Shown: positions 15,446 to 23,557 of the stretch, piece by piece
How positions within the stretch are numbered: the stretch's first letter is position 1
How the letters are laid out: the number at the start of each line of letters is the position of its first letter
Origin: a virus
DNA: 64,000 nucleotides
IMG/VR virus record: IMGVR_UViG_3300044997_001199
Coordinates: 124,001 to 188,000 of that record
Strand: one strand, 5' to 3'
Notes under the pieces: generated by a model
Told to the model about the DNA's origin: nothing
Database searches by the model: none
Seen by the model: the letters and a program-made list of their open reading frames with translations, nothing else
Position numbers and translations under genes: made by a program

Positions 15446-16216
15446 CTATGCACAATAACGTTCCAACGCAGCGTCGGTCTTGGTCATGTCTGCGCAGGTC
15501 CAGGTCTGGTAACTGTGTTTGAGATGCGGTGGCATGGGTATTTCTTTCACTGGAACACCAAAACTGTTGGCCACTTGACGGAAACTCAGCGTGGTACCGG
15601 TGCCAATGTTGAAAATACCACTTTCTGGTACGGCAAAAAATCGTTGATGACAGCGAACCACTTCTTCCACAGGCACAAAATCGCGCTGATAGGCATGGCT
15701 ATTTTCAAACACCGTGACCTCGCCGTGTTGCTCTGCCTGCAGGCGGAACTGTGTGAACGGACTGGCCTGCGACCCTTTGTGCTCTTCGCCGGACCCATAC
15801 ACATTGAAATATCGGAATCCTTGTACATGGATGTTGGGTGCAGGATCGCATTCGATGTGCCGCTCCACGATGTATTTGGTCCATGCATAGGGAGTGCGTG
15901 GATCGGGCGGAGCAGTTTCTGAAAAATTGGTCCCCGGTCCATACACACTGGCCGATGATGCCCATTGGAGATTTACACCATGCTTGCGACACTGATTGTA
16001 TAACCACAGTGTGAAATCCACATTCTGTCGCATGATCTGTTCCACATCAGCAAAGGTAGTGCTGGAAATGGCACCCACATGTATGACCCAATCCAGACCG
16101 GCCACTGTGGGCAAGGGTTCTCCCCATTCAAAGGTCGACACGTCGTGGCTCGAGCTCAATGCAGCGACAAGATGCGAGCCTATGAATCCTCGATGACCGG
16201 TAACCAAGATTTTCAC
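15446..16216 (-). CDS. NAD-dependent epimerase, HldD-like (ADP-heptose 6-epimerase family)
   Basis: 256 residues. Rossmann motif GHRGFIG at 7-13, catalytic Tyr110/Lys114 (YAWTK), and the HldD-like stretches RYFNVYG..EEHKGSQAS and IFNIGTGTTLSF. HldD makes the ADP-L-glycero-D-manno-heptose used in LPS inner core. Adjacent LpxH-like, phosphomannomutase and UDP-sugar dehydrogenase genes support a role in altering cell-surface sugars, perhaps to exclude other phages. It overlaps the UV endonuclease gene by four nucleotides (ATGA). Confidence 0.85.
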   Translation of the reverse strand: MKILVTGHRGFIGSHLVAALSSSHDVSTFEWGEPLPTVAGLDWVIHVGAISSTTFADVEQIMRQNVDFTLWLYNQCRKHGVNLQWASSASVYGPGTNFSETAPPDPRTPYAWTKYIVERHIECDPAPNIHVQGFRYFNVYGSGEEHKGSQASPFTQFRLQAEQHGEVTVFENSHAYQRDFVPVEEVVRCHQRFFAVPESGIFNIGTGTTLSFRQVANSFGVPVKEIPMPPHLKHSYQTWTCADMTKTDAALERYCA

Positions 16217-17244
16217 GATGTCACTGCCTCCCGTAAGTTAGACACAAAACCATCACGTGCGAGATTTTTGCCCTTGGCTTCGCACTGGATGTCGAATTCA
16301 TCGCTGAACGTGCCGGCCCAGGCATTCACGGCGTGATTCCAATAGAAATCTGAATGAGCTCGGAGTTTCTGCTTGTGGAATCCTCGCTCCAGCAGCCCGG
16401 CAAGATCAGGGCGGGTGTGGATATCATGCCCCACCAATAGGTCTTCTCGACTAACGCTATAGTGAACTACAGGGCGAACACCACGCCAAGACTCAATGAC
16501 GTGCTGCGTCCTAGGGTCTTTGGGCTCAATATATTCGCCGGTGCGCACCCAATGGTGATGAATGTCCAACACAAGGGCCACATGATCAGCCACAAGCAAA
16601 GTAAGGTCCAGACCATTTGAAATTTCGTCGTTCTCAATGGTGATTAGATTCCGGGCCTCGGGGCTGAGACGCCCCAGAGTACGAAGGAATTTGTCAGGCC
16701 CACCTTTGCCCGACAAATGCACATTGATCTTGAATCCTGAATCATGCCACGCGGCACCATAACCCATCCAGCGCGCCATGTCTGCATGATATTCAAATTC
16801 ATCAATGCTTCTATTTACAATATCGTCGTTCTCTGATGCAAGAACACAGAACTGTCCAGGATGGAAACTCAGTCTCACGCCCAGTTCACGCGCACGGTCG
16901 CCAATGGGTTGGAATATGGTCTCAAGGTGGTGCTGAATGTCGGCCTGCTGCCACCAGTCCTGCCAGGACGCCTCGGTGTAGCCCTGCAACATTTCAGACC
17001 CAAGACGCACCATGCGGAATTCTGGCTGCAGTGAGCCCACACATTCTACCATGCGCAGAGCTGCTGCGGCATTGTGATTCATGATGTCCCACTGGCGTTG
17101 CTCGGCTAGATCTGCATGCTCGCGCAGCCAACGCATGGTAGTGGAGCGACCATTGAGTTCACGATTGGCGGCATTGACCTTCATGCCGCCACATTCAGCA
17201 GGATCTTCCAACCACTTGCAACAAAACCCAAAACGTCCTGTCAT
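16213..17244 (-). CDS. uvsE: UV damage endonuclease (UvsE/UvdE family)
   Basis: 343 residues with the UVDE TIM-barrel signatures: RFGFCCKW, STTMRWL, FRMVRLGSEM, RLSFHPGQFCVLAS, NVHLSGKGG, ITIENDE, LVLDIHHHWV and PVVHYS. The enzyme nicks DNA 5' to pyrimidine dimers and other lesions. The conserved His, Glu and Asp metal ligands are all in place. Phage copies of UV repair enzymes are common in sunlit waters (T4 uses DenV). It is coupled to the epimerase downstream, and the gene upstream overlaps its start. Confidence 0.95.
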   Translation of the reverse strand: MTGRFGFCCKWLEDPAECGGMKVNAANRELNGRSTTMRWLREHADLAEQRQWDIMNHNAAAALRMVECVGSLQPEFRMVRLGSEMLQGYTEASWQDWWQQADIQHHLETIFQPIGDRARELGVRLSFHPGQFCVLASENDDIVNRSIDEFEYHADMARWMGYGAAWHDSGFKINVHLSGKGGPDKFLRTLGRLSPEARNLITIENDEISNGLDLTLLVADHVALVLDIHHHWVRTGEYIEPKDPRTQHVIESWRGVRPVVHYSVSREDLLVGHDIHTRPDLAGLLERGFHKQKLRAHSDFYWNHAVNAWAGTFSDEFDIQCEAKGKNLARDGFVSNLREAVTS

Positions 17245-17489
17245 TGACTACCCCATCGAAGTTGAAACCATACCGCATGTTCCTGTTCGCAAAACCAAAC
17301 CAATTTTTTCATAGAACCATCTACCAAGTCAAACGTTTCAACATAGGGTATGTTGTTGTTGAACAGCCAAACAAAGGCCGGTACGGAAATGCCGGTTATT
17401 TCCACACTGTGGCGATAGTCATCTGCATTATATATGCACTGTAGTTGGCGTCTATGCTTCACGCGGCACTGTCTTTGGTCAGAGCACAC
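17241..17489 (-). CDS. Conserved small phage protein (VWLFNNNIPY family)
   Basis: Up to 82 residues. LQCIYNADDYRHSVEITG, VWLFNNNIPYVETFDLVDGSMKK and VWFCEQEHAVWFQLRW are well conserved in T4-like phages, but no function is known. Starts are poor: GTG at 17489 or GTG at 17462 (VKHRRQLQ), neither with a good ribosome site. Its stop overlaps the UV endonuclease start (ATGA). Confidence 0.7.
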   Translation of the reverse strand: MCSDQRQCRVKHRRQLQCIYNADDYRHSVEITGISVPAFVWLFNNNIPYVETFDLVDGSMKKLVWFCEQEHAVWFQLRWGSQ

Positions 17490-17506
17490 ACGGTTTGAGA
17501 ATGTTC

Positions 17507-17920
17507 CTATGCCAAGCGTACTGACTCGTGTTGCATGAGTTTATTGGCTTCCTGTCGCATGGCCTGCACCCCAGATTCAGCAATGTCACGGATGCTAGCA
17601 CGAGGCAACGTGCGAACACGGTCTCCCATACCTCAATGAGATTGAGCCGGACGTTGAGTTCAGACTGCGGCATCTCACGACCATCGGGCGGCTTCACTGC
17701 GCCGGCCTCTGCCAGAGCCTGGCAGATAGCATCTTCGGCCACACGGCCAGCAGCAATCATGGCAGCATAGTTTGGATCAATACAGTGCCTGCGACTCTGC
17801 CCCACCCGGGTAGCACATGACCAGGTGTGTGCCTTGGGGAAATGAGTCAAGCAGTTCTTGGTCATATTCATTGACAGGTACATATCTGCGTCCTCTCTTG
17901 CGATAAAACGTTTCTTTCAT
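17507..17920 (-). pseudogene. Conserved phage protein split by two frameshifts
   Basis: Frame A from ATG 17920 encodes KETFYRKRGRRYVPVNEYD...SFPQGTHLVMCYPGG, the start of a common T4-like phage protein. After a GGGG run near 17797 the homology continues in a second frame (CIDPNYAAMIAAGRVAEDAICQAL), and near 17610 it moves back into a third frame (LPRASIRDIAESGVQAMRQ...HESVRLA) up to a TAG at 17507-17509. So the protein is complete only if one extra G and one missing base are corrected. This may be a real mutation or two sequencing errors. The start overlaps the phosphomannomutase stop. Confidence 0.7.
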
Positions 17921-18615
17921 GCTAGATCTCGCAACAGTTGCCAGGTGTGGCGCCAGTCTCTGACAGCATAACACTGGCCGCGTGCCTGGTCAACGATGGC
18001 GTCAGCCAAGGGTCGATCGTTGCCCATGGCATCTATGCGATCGCCAAAAAACGCTACGTCGTCGGAGATCCAGCGCAAGACCTGTGACTTGTCGGTTCCG
18101 CGGCGGAAGATGTCGATAGAGATTTCGCCGCCCACCACGGCGTGTACGTCGGGCCAGCCGCGATTGATTTCCTGTGCAATGACAGCACGCTCACCGTGCA
18201 ATTGATCCCAACGATAGTAGTGGTCTCGATCCCAGGCCGTGGCACGACGTCCTACCACGCTGAAATTCAGCATGCCTGTGCGCTGTTCAAAGTGTAGGCC
18301 AGTACGGTGTCGATAGCCGCTGACACGTAAACGATTTTCTAGCCACGACCTGAGATCTCGGGGACACTGCCATTCGCTCTGGTGCACCAGTTGTCCCGCA
18401 CGATACACTGCATTGCCCGAACAGTTGAAACTGGTGTCCACGGTGTTCATGACCGCCTGGCCCAGCTGTTCCAGGGTCTTGCTATAGTCGCTGCCAGTGA
18501 CCAGACTCACGGTGTGTGCTCGACAAAACTCTCGAAACCAACCGCCAAATGCAGTGTCAATCACACCACGGCTGGGAGTAAGTGTGCCGTCAACATCAAA
18601 TAGATAGTGTGTCAT
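17917..18615 (-). CDS. HAD-family phosphomannomutase, eukaryotic PMM type
   Basis: 232 residues. The nucleophile motif is FDVDGTLT near the N-terminus, followed by the PMM-like cap (MLNFSVVGRRAT, YRWDQLHGERAVIAQEI), GGEISIDIFRRGTDKSQ and FFGDRID. This is the HAD phosphomannomutase group, which converts mannose-6-phosphate to mannose-1-phosphate for GDP-mannose; a related sugar phosphatase cannot be excluded. ATG 18615 is preferred (THYLFDVDGT); ATG 18624 is also possible. A strong sigma70-like promoter (18656-18684) starts this operon, which continues through the repair and epimerase genes. Confidence 0.85.
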   Translation of the reverse strand: MTHYLFDVDGTLTPSRGVIDTAFGGWFREFCRAHTVSLVTGSDYSKTLEQLGQAVMNTVDTSFNCSGNAVYRAGQLVHQSEWQCPRDLRSWLENRLRVSGYRHRTGLHFEQRTGMLNFSVVGRRATAWDRDHYYRWDQLHGERAVIAQEINRGWPDVHAVVGGEISIDIFRRGTDKSQVLRWISDDVAFFGDRIDAMGNDRPLADAIVDQARGQCYAVRDWRHTWQLLRDLA

Positions 18616-18655
18616 TGGTATCATTAATTCTTAGATAACAATCTTTTTCCCTTTT

Positions 18656-18684
18656 ATTTTACAGCGAAAAAACATTCAGGTCAA
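18656..18684 (-). promoter_or_regulatory. Sigma70-like early promoter TTGACC-N17-TAAAAT
   Basis: TTGACC at 18684-18679 and TAAAAT at 18661-18656, 17 bp spacer, heading the phosphomannomutase operon. Confidence 0.75.
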
Positions 18685-18876
18685 TGGTTTGTTTTCAACC
18701 ATTTGTAATCTATGGTCAACAAAATGCCAACCGTCACTTGAAAGAAATAGGTTACAAGACTTACAACGATATATGAATTACAAACAGAACTGATTAAAGA
18801 TCTAAAAGAAAAACCAAAACAAAACAATCAGAGCCCGATATTAGGATTCGAATATTTTGGTAGGCCCGAAGGGTAA
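18684..18876 (+). pseudogene. Decayed remnant of a glycosyltransferase-like gene
   Basis: Plus-strand frame 18684-18776 reads CFQPFVIYGQQNANRHLKE then IGYKTYNDI, stop; after a frame change the text goes on as YELQTELIKDLKEKPKQ...FEYFGRPEG to a TAA at 18874-18876. PFVIYG...LKEIGYKT matches the pattern KPFLLAATPYSLRYLRSYGFLT of the glycosyltransferase-like gene at 22226. The remnant lacks most of the gene and shows one frameshift, so it is probably not functional. Confidence 0.45.
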
Positions 18877-18931
18877 CGCTCCCTCTTCTACGGTTTAAAA
18901 GACCGTTGCTTCACTTTAAAGCTTCAAGCCC
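18858..18931 (-). tRNA. tRNA-Lys(UUU) with divergent D and T loops
   Basis: Folds as a 74-nt cloverleaf: acceptor GGGCTTG/CGGGCCT with three G-U pairs, AA linker, D stem GCTT/AAGC, anticodon stem ACGGT/ACCGT with loop CTTTTAA (anticodon UUU), 4-nt variable loop, T stem GAGGG/CCCTT, discriminator A and an encoded CCA tail. The T loop is AGCGTTA instead of TTCGANN, and the D loop TAAAGTG lacks the GG pair, so the usual D-T loop contact is missing. It may be a degenerate tRNA, or a functional armless-type or mimic RNA. Confidence 0.6.
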
Positions 18932-18943
18932 ATCAAACATCGA

Positions 18944-19021
18944 TCAGGCCAAGGTCCAGTATGCCACGATGGCTATTACATAGATTACTACTGCATAAAC
19001 AATCTGTCTAGCGATATTCAT
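18944..19021 (-). CDS. 25-residue single-helix membrane peptide
   Basis: MNIARQIVYAVVIYVIAIVA followed by YWTLA: a short basic head and one transmembrane helix. TAGGAG lies seven nucleotides before ATG 19021, and a sigma70-like promoter is directly upstream, so expression is likely. Similar tiny membrane peptides occur in phage early regions; role unknown. Confidence 0.6.
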   Translation of the reverse strand: MNIARQIVYAVVIYVIAIVAYWTLA

Positions 19022-19044
19022 TGTTCACTCCTACCTGTGTTGCT

Positions 19045-19073
19045 ATTGTATGGCAGGTAGAATTTGCAGTCAA
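19045..19073 (-). promoter_or_regulatory. Sigma70-like early promoter TTGACT-N17-TACAAT
   Basis: TTGACT at 19073-19068, TACAAT at 19050-19045, 17 bp spacer, 24 bp before the small membrane peptide. Confidence 0.75.
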
Positions 19074-19089
19074 CTATTTCTAGACACAG

Positions 19090-19299
19090 TCATGTAAACC
19101 GCAAAGCGAATACCGTGGCGTCTTGACTGGTCTTGAAGTAAAACACTGTGCGGTCATAGTAGTAAACCGGATACCACTGACCTGCGAAAACTCCCAGGTT
19201 TTGTGCAAGCCATTGTTCTTGATGGTATGTGCCCATGTCAGACTCTTTGAGGTTTACAGTGACACTGTAGGGCCAACGTTCTTTATTCAGGGTTTTCAT
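19090..19299 (-). CDS. Conserved small phage protein (WPYSVTVNL family)
   Basis: 69 residues. WPYSVTVNLKESDMGTYHQE and the C-terminal VFYFKTSQDATVFALRF are a pattern found across T4-like phages; function unknown. ATG 19299 has GAGGT upstream. Confidence 0.75.
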   Translation of the reverse strand: MKTLNKERWPYSVTVNLKESDMGTYHQEQWLAQNLGVFAGQWYPVYYYDRTVFYFKTSQDATVFALRFT

Positions 19300-19369
19300 G
19301 TCTACCTCATAGCGAATAACACACGTTGCTTTTCGTCACGCACACGCCATACGTCATAACGAAGTAACT

Positions 19370-19567
19370 ATGATTGCTCTGTTTGACATATACTATATGT
19401 TCAAGCGTTGGCAAGATCAAGGTTGGGAAATGTCAACTGCTCGCGATGAAAAGACTGGCAAGTATGCCACGGGCCTTGACCAAGAACGACCACTCCGTTA
19501 CGTTAAAGGCTTAATTTATAGCTCTCACAGAGCCGTTGACAATTTTGTTAACGGCTGTGACAGTTAG
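19370..19567 (+). CDS. Small unknown protein on the plus strand
   Basis: 65 residues, MIALFDIYYMFKRWQDQGW...DEKTGKYATGLDQERPLRYVKGL. Composition looks coding and no minus-strand gene covers this stretch, but no ribosome site, promoter or homologue is obvious. Confidence 0.4.
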   Translation: MIALFDIYYMFKRWQDQGWEMSTARDEKTGKYATGLDQERPLRYVKGLIYSSHRAVDNFVNGCDS

Positions 19568-19570
19568 TGG

Positions 19571-20488
19571 TTAACCTTGTCGGTGCAGATCCAGGGTCAC
19601 ACAGTGGAAACCACCACCCAGGGTGCGGCTGTGTCGCAGTTCCATAGGAATGACATCAAGACCCTGCGCCTGTATCTGTTGTATCAAGTCGATCTGCATG
19701 TGATCCACGATCACAGTGTTGGGATCCACGGTGAGAGTGTTCATGCCGATCCATTTTGATGCATAGGGATATTGGTAAAAATCACGGGGCACACAGTCTT
19801 CCACCCAGATTTTGTCCCAGGATTTCAATACAGGAGGCAAGTTGTGTTCTGTGACTCTCGATGCATTGAGCAAGACCAGTCCTTCACGCAACGGACAGAT
19901 GGTCGAATCTATGTGTACCCCTGCATAGAAATCGCAGAGGTGTATGCGTATCTGTGGAAACTGTTCGCAAAGCCAATGATAGGCGGCCATGTTGCCGCTA
20001 GCACTGCGCAAAAACAACCAATGATCATTGAGACGACACACATTGGCTGCATCCAAGATCATACCTTGATCTCTGGGCATGATCCGAGTGCTGATCCCGG
20101 GTTGTGTCAAGAAGTCAAGACTCTGTATTTCCTGATCCCGACAAGGGTACATCATGGCAGTATCGACCACGACATCGCCTGCTATGATCACCCGGTCCCG
20201 TGGACAGTAGTTGTACATGCCCTGTGTGATCACAAAGTCTTTGTAGGCCGGACGTAGGACTTCGACGCCGGCATCAGTCAGCACAGCGATCAAGCGTTCG
20301 AGATCCTCCTCGGCTTCCATCTGAATCCACTCGGGTACCGGTCCAGACGGCGGCGGCGTCTGGGTCCAGGAAGTTTTGCTGGACTCCTGTGCAAACATCG
20401 GATCCTCTGCGGGCCAGTTGGCCCCCGAGGCTGATCCTACCACCACGGTGCGCAGGCGGTCCCATTCATTGTGGCTGTGTATTTTCAT
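19571..20488 (-). CDS. Amidinotransferase (arginine deiminase superfamily)
   Basis: 305 residues of the guanidino-group modifying fold. Catalytic Cys296 sits in GGGFHCVTLDLHR; His192 and Asp194 in AGVHIDSTICPLREG; and LDAANVCRL carries the conserved Asp146. Closest by pattern to glycine or inosamine amidinotransferases, which move an amidino group from arginine to an amine. In a phage it may modify a sugar or nucleotide; the neighbouring dehydrogenase and oxygenase genes favour a sugar. ATG 20488 overlaps the upstream stop as ATGA. Confidence 0.87.
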   Translation of the reverse strand: MKIHSHNEWDRLRTVVVGSASGANWPAEDPMFAQESSKTSWTQTPPPSGPVPEWIQMEAEEDLERLIAVLTDAGVEVLRPAYKDFVITQGMYNYCPRDRVIIAGDVVVDTAMMYPCRDQEIQSLDFLTQPGISTRIMPRDQGMILDAANVCRLNDHWLFLRSASGNMAAYHWLCEQFPQIRIHLCDFYAGVHIDSTICPLREGLVLLNASRVTEHNLPPVLKSWDKIWVEDCVPRDFYQYPYASKWIGMNTLTVDPNTVIVDHMQIDLIQQIQAQGLDVIPMELRHSRTLGGGFHCVTLDLHRQG

Positions 20489-20985
20489 TGTATGCCGGTA
20501 ATCTGTAGAGTGTATCGATCGGTCTGACCCACATTGGCAGCAAGATGAGGCACTGTGTTTTGCCAGACCACGGTATCGCCGGCCTGCCATTTGGTATAGG
20601 GGTGACCGTCGATTTCAAAATAATGACCGCTGGCCCAGGGTTCCAGGAAAATCACGGCTCGCCATATACGATCGGGGTCTGTGATGCCATGTATGTCGCG
20701 GAATCGTGCATAGGTGTCGCTGTGTGCGGGCAGCACTGTGCCTGGGCACATGCGATATACGGACCAGGAAAAACACTGCCAGTCAAACTGCTGCTGTACG
20801 GCTGGCATCCATTCGGGCTGACTCTGACGCATGTCATACATGTCGCCTGTGAATCGAGTCTGGGTATAACCCAGACTTCGCCACAATTTAACCGATTCGG
20901 AATCATTGAATGGCTCGTTGCAGTAAGGCAGATCGCGATGATCTGTCCAGACCAACTCAGTGTGGGTGTAGTACCATTTAGGCAC
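20485..20985 (-). CDS. 2-oxoglutarate/Fe(II)-type oxygenase-like protein
   Basis: 166 residues. GTVLPAHSDTYARF gives a His-X-Asp pair, VPHLAANVG a distal His and RYTLQITG a C-terminal Arg, the metal and 2-oxoglutarate ligands of the aspartyl/asparaginyl beta-hydroxylase-like fold. HYFEIDGHPYTKWQAGDTVVW fits the double-stranded beta helix. The substrate is unknown. GTG at 20985 (VPKWYYTHTELVW) is preferred because the longer frame to 21018 reads through the end of the upstream gene; overlap is 8 nt. Confidence 0.75.
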   Translation of the reverse strand: MPKWYYTHTELVWTDHRDLPYCNEPFNDSESVKLWRSLGYTQTRFTGDMYDMRQSQPEWMPAVQQQFDWQCFSWSVYRMCPGTVLPAHSDTYARFRDIHGITDPDRIWRAVIFLEPWASGHYFEIDGHPYTKWQAGDTVVWQNTVPHLAANVGQTDRYTLQITGIQ

Positions 20986-22222
20986 GACGAGTGTTACCGT
21001 AGTGTACCACCTTGACATTGGGCAGATCCAACGACAAACGGCGCCACGGGTCCACTATCACGGACTCTGCAGGAATGTCACAGTAGGGATTGGTGTCGTC
21101 TTGCTCACCGGTGTATTCATAGGTAATCTTACGGTTGTGCGCCCATAGTATCACAGCTGGCTCCCTGAGATCAGAGACCACGTCAGTGGGGTCATCGGCC
21201 ATGGGGTCCAGATACACCACAGCATGGCCTAGCTCTCTTACATAGTGACCCACCAGAGTAGAATAACTGCCAATACAGTATTCCACGTCGGGCTTGTAGG
21301 CCTTGCCGTGGATCACGATGGGTACATTACCCATGCGATTGGCATCGGCCTGATCTACCAAGAACTTGGCCAGATTGCGTGCCTGGATTTCGCGAGCGTG
21401 CATGATGGTGTCAAACAGGTCATAGCCGATGTCATACTCCTGCGCCAGCCAACGCAGAGCAATGTTGTCACGTGGATGGCAAGCGCCGGCATCGCCCATG
21501 CCTGCGGTCATGTATTTGGGACCCATGATGCGCATGGTTGAATTGGCCAGGGCGTCGGTGACCACGTCCACATTGATGTTTCCAATGCGCAGTGCAAAAT
21601 CCTGGATCATGTTGGCCAGACCTACTTTGGCTGAGATAAAGGTGTTGTAGAAAATCTTGATGGCTTCGCATTCGTCCCAGGTACCTGTGACATAGCGCGG
21701 ATCATTGACCATGAGTGCACGATAGATATCAATCAGATCTTGCATCTCGGCAGGGTCGCCGGATTCCGATCCGATCATGACCATTTCAGGATTGATCATG
21801 TCCCATTTTACCGAACCCATGGCAATGAGATAGGGATTGTAAAGGAACTGATGTTGTGGATCCAGCAAGGTAGCAAAATGGCGTCGCGTGGTTCCCGGCA
21901 GCACAGTGGAAATCAAGACCACTCGCTTGGGCAATGTGGCATAACGATTGACATTGTTCAGGGCCGCCTTCACTGCATCGTGTCCAAAGTCACGAGGTTC
22001 CATGTGGCTGCTGGGCACTGATCCGTCGTATCCTTCCTCGTGCGGAGTGGGAACTGCAATGAAAATCCAATCGCTGTCGCGCACGGTTTCTTCGATGCCG
22101 CAGACTTTTACTAGGTCGCTGGACCTCGGGTAAATATCATATCCACGCACAGTGTACTTTTCTGCAAATACCTCGGCACAATCCATGCCCAACTTGCCCA
22201 ACCCAATAAAACCAATGTTCAT
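20978..22222 (-). CDS. UDP-glucose/GDP-mannose dehydrogenase family protein
   Basis: 414 residues: N-terminal Rossmann domain (IGFIGLGKLGMDCAEVFA), IAVPTP, STVLPGTTRR, then GMGDAGACHPRDNIAL with the catalytic Cys, and a C-terminal domain with IHGKAYKPDV. The family oxidises nucleotide sugars to uronic acids by two NAD-dependent steps. NAD synthetase encoded at 3 kb may support it. The start codon is three base pairs from that of the divergent glycosyltransferase-like gene. Confidence 0.87.
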   Translation of the reverse strand: MNIGFIGLGKLGMDCAEVFAEKYTVRGYDIYPRSSDLVKVCGIEETVRDSDWIFIAVPTPHEEGYDGSVPSSHMEPRDFGHDAVKAALNNVNRYATLPKRVVLISTVLPGTTRRHFATLLDPQHQFLYNPYLIAMGSVKWDMINPEMVMIGSESGDPAEMQDLIDIYRALMVNDPRYVTGTWDECEAIKIFYNTFISAKVGLANMIQDFALRIGNINVDVVTDALANSTMRIMGPKYMTAGMGDAGACHPRDNIALRWLAQEYDIGYDLFDTIMHAREIQARNLAKFLVDQADANRMGNVPIVIHGKAYKPDVEYCIGSYSTLVGHYVRELGHAVVYLDPMADDPTDVVSDLREPAVILWAHNRKITYEYTGEQDDTNPYCDIPAESVIVDPWRRLSLDLPNVKVVHYGNTRRA

Positions 22223-22225
22223 CTG

Positions 22226-23557
22226 ATGAATATTCCGTTAGAAAGATTGTATCATTATGTCAGCGATATTGCTGGTCCTGATGTAATAATTTATCGTTGG
22301 TCCTCTCACGGATCAAAAATTCTCTACGATCTCAGAGCACTGACCGATATCCTGTCGGGATCTCAACTTCAGTTCTATAGTTCCGATTTGGTCCAACATG
22401 TCGCGATTATAGCACATGATCAGGAACCATTGGATCTTTTGTACTATGATCGACAACATATTTGCGAACACTTTGCCAGGATTTTCGGGCTGGATCCACA
22501 GACGCTGCTGCAGGATGGATCAACCGCCGACATAAAAGACATCGTGTACCTGCACTTGCGATCCGTACTACATCCCAGTGTTCACCGACCCATTTTGTTG
22601 CATTCAGAAGTCGGCGGCCGCCAACTCAAGATCTATCAGCAGCTGGGCTACATACCGGCCTACTGGTGGTGTCATGCCGTGTTGGCCAGAGATTGGTTTA
22701 GATATGCTCAGTGCGATCCACAGTTAAAGCACCGTCCGGCACAATGGCACAAAGATTTTTTAATCTACTGTAGATCCTGGACCGGAACCAGAAAATATCG
22801 CCTAGCATTTTTTGAGATGTTGGCCGATGAACAATTGTCGGACTACTGCCAGGCATCACTGGCCTCACATGATCAAGGATTTCACTATCTCGACATTGGT
22901 GTTCGCGACCCTGATCTAGCAGTGCAAAGAACCGATCTGGACCAGATATTCCGATCGTCTGGGATGGGTCCCGCGGCCAGTGCAGACTACGACAATCAGG
23001 ACTATGCTGCTGCAGCACTGGAAATAGTTTTAGAAACAGTGTTTGACGATGATCGCCAACATCTTACCGAAAAAACCCTGCGTCCCATTGCCTGCGGCAA
23101 ACCATTTTTGCTGGCTGCCACTCCCTATAGCTTGCGATATCTACGCAGTTATGGTTTTCTGACCTTTGCACCATTGATCGACGAAAGCTATGATGAGATC
23201 ACTGATACCAAACAACGTCTCCGGGCCTTGGTCAAAGAAATGCGACGCATTGCCAATTTATCAAGACAACAAAAACAGATCTTGTACCAAGAACTACATC
23301 AACGCGCACAGATCAATCAAAAACATTTTTTTTCTGAGGATTTTTATCAGCAAGTGACTCAAGAACTCAGTTGCAATGTCAAGACTGCCGTGGAACAATC
23401 GAGATCACAAGTGTCGCTGGCCTGGATCGAACAACGTCTGCGCGTGGCCAATCGGTGGAACGACCTTGGACTCTCAGAATGCCAGTCTCTCTATGCCTGG
23501 ACGGTGGCCAACATACAAGTTTCGAGATCAGGAACAGATACCAACCCATCCCATTGA
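22226..23557 (+). CDS. Glycosyltransferase-like phage protein
   Basis: 443 residues. The C-terminal part has LETVFDDDRQHLTEKTLRPI then ACGKPFLLAATPYSLRYLRS and DESYDE, a set found in a large family of phage proteins resembling fucosyl- or exostosin-type glycosyltransferases. The N-terminal half is less typical. It probably modifies surface glycans, in line with the neighbouring sugar-nucleotide genes. ATG 22226 lies back to back with the dehydrogenase start. Its end overlaps the convergent gene by 67 nt. A related gene sits at 56443. Confidence 0.75.
   Translation: MNIPLERLYHYVSDIAGPDVIIYRWSSHGSKILYDLRALTDILSGSQLQFYSSDLVQHVAIIAHDQEPLDLLYYDRQHICEHFARIFGLDPQTLLQDGSTADIKDIVYLHLRSVLHPSVHRPILLHSEVGGRQLKIYQQLGYIPAYWWCHAVLARDWFRYAQCDPQLKHRPAQWHKDFLIYCRSWTGTRKYRLAFFEMLADEQLSDYCQASLASHDQGFHYLDIGVRDPDLAVQRTDLDQIFRSSGMGPAASADYDNQDYAAAALEIVLETVFDDDRQHLTEKTLRPIACGKPFLLAATPYSLRYLRSYGFLTFAPLIDESYDEITDTKQRLRALVKEMRRIANLSRQQKQILYQELHQRAQINQKHFFSEDFYQQVTQELSCNVKTAVEQSRSQVSLAWIEQRLRVANRWNDLGLSECQSLYAWTVANIQVSRSGTDTNPSH

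Noticed and set aside
18841-18900. Possible tmRNA or class II tRNA using GGATTCGAAT near 18843
   Set aside because: That T-arm-like sequence does not pair; the shorter cloverleaf ending in CCA at 18858 pairs in all stems.
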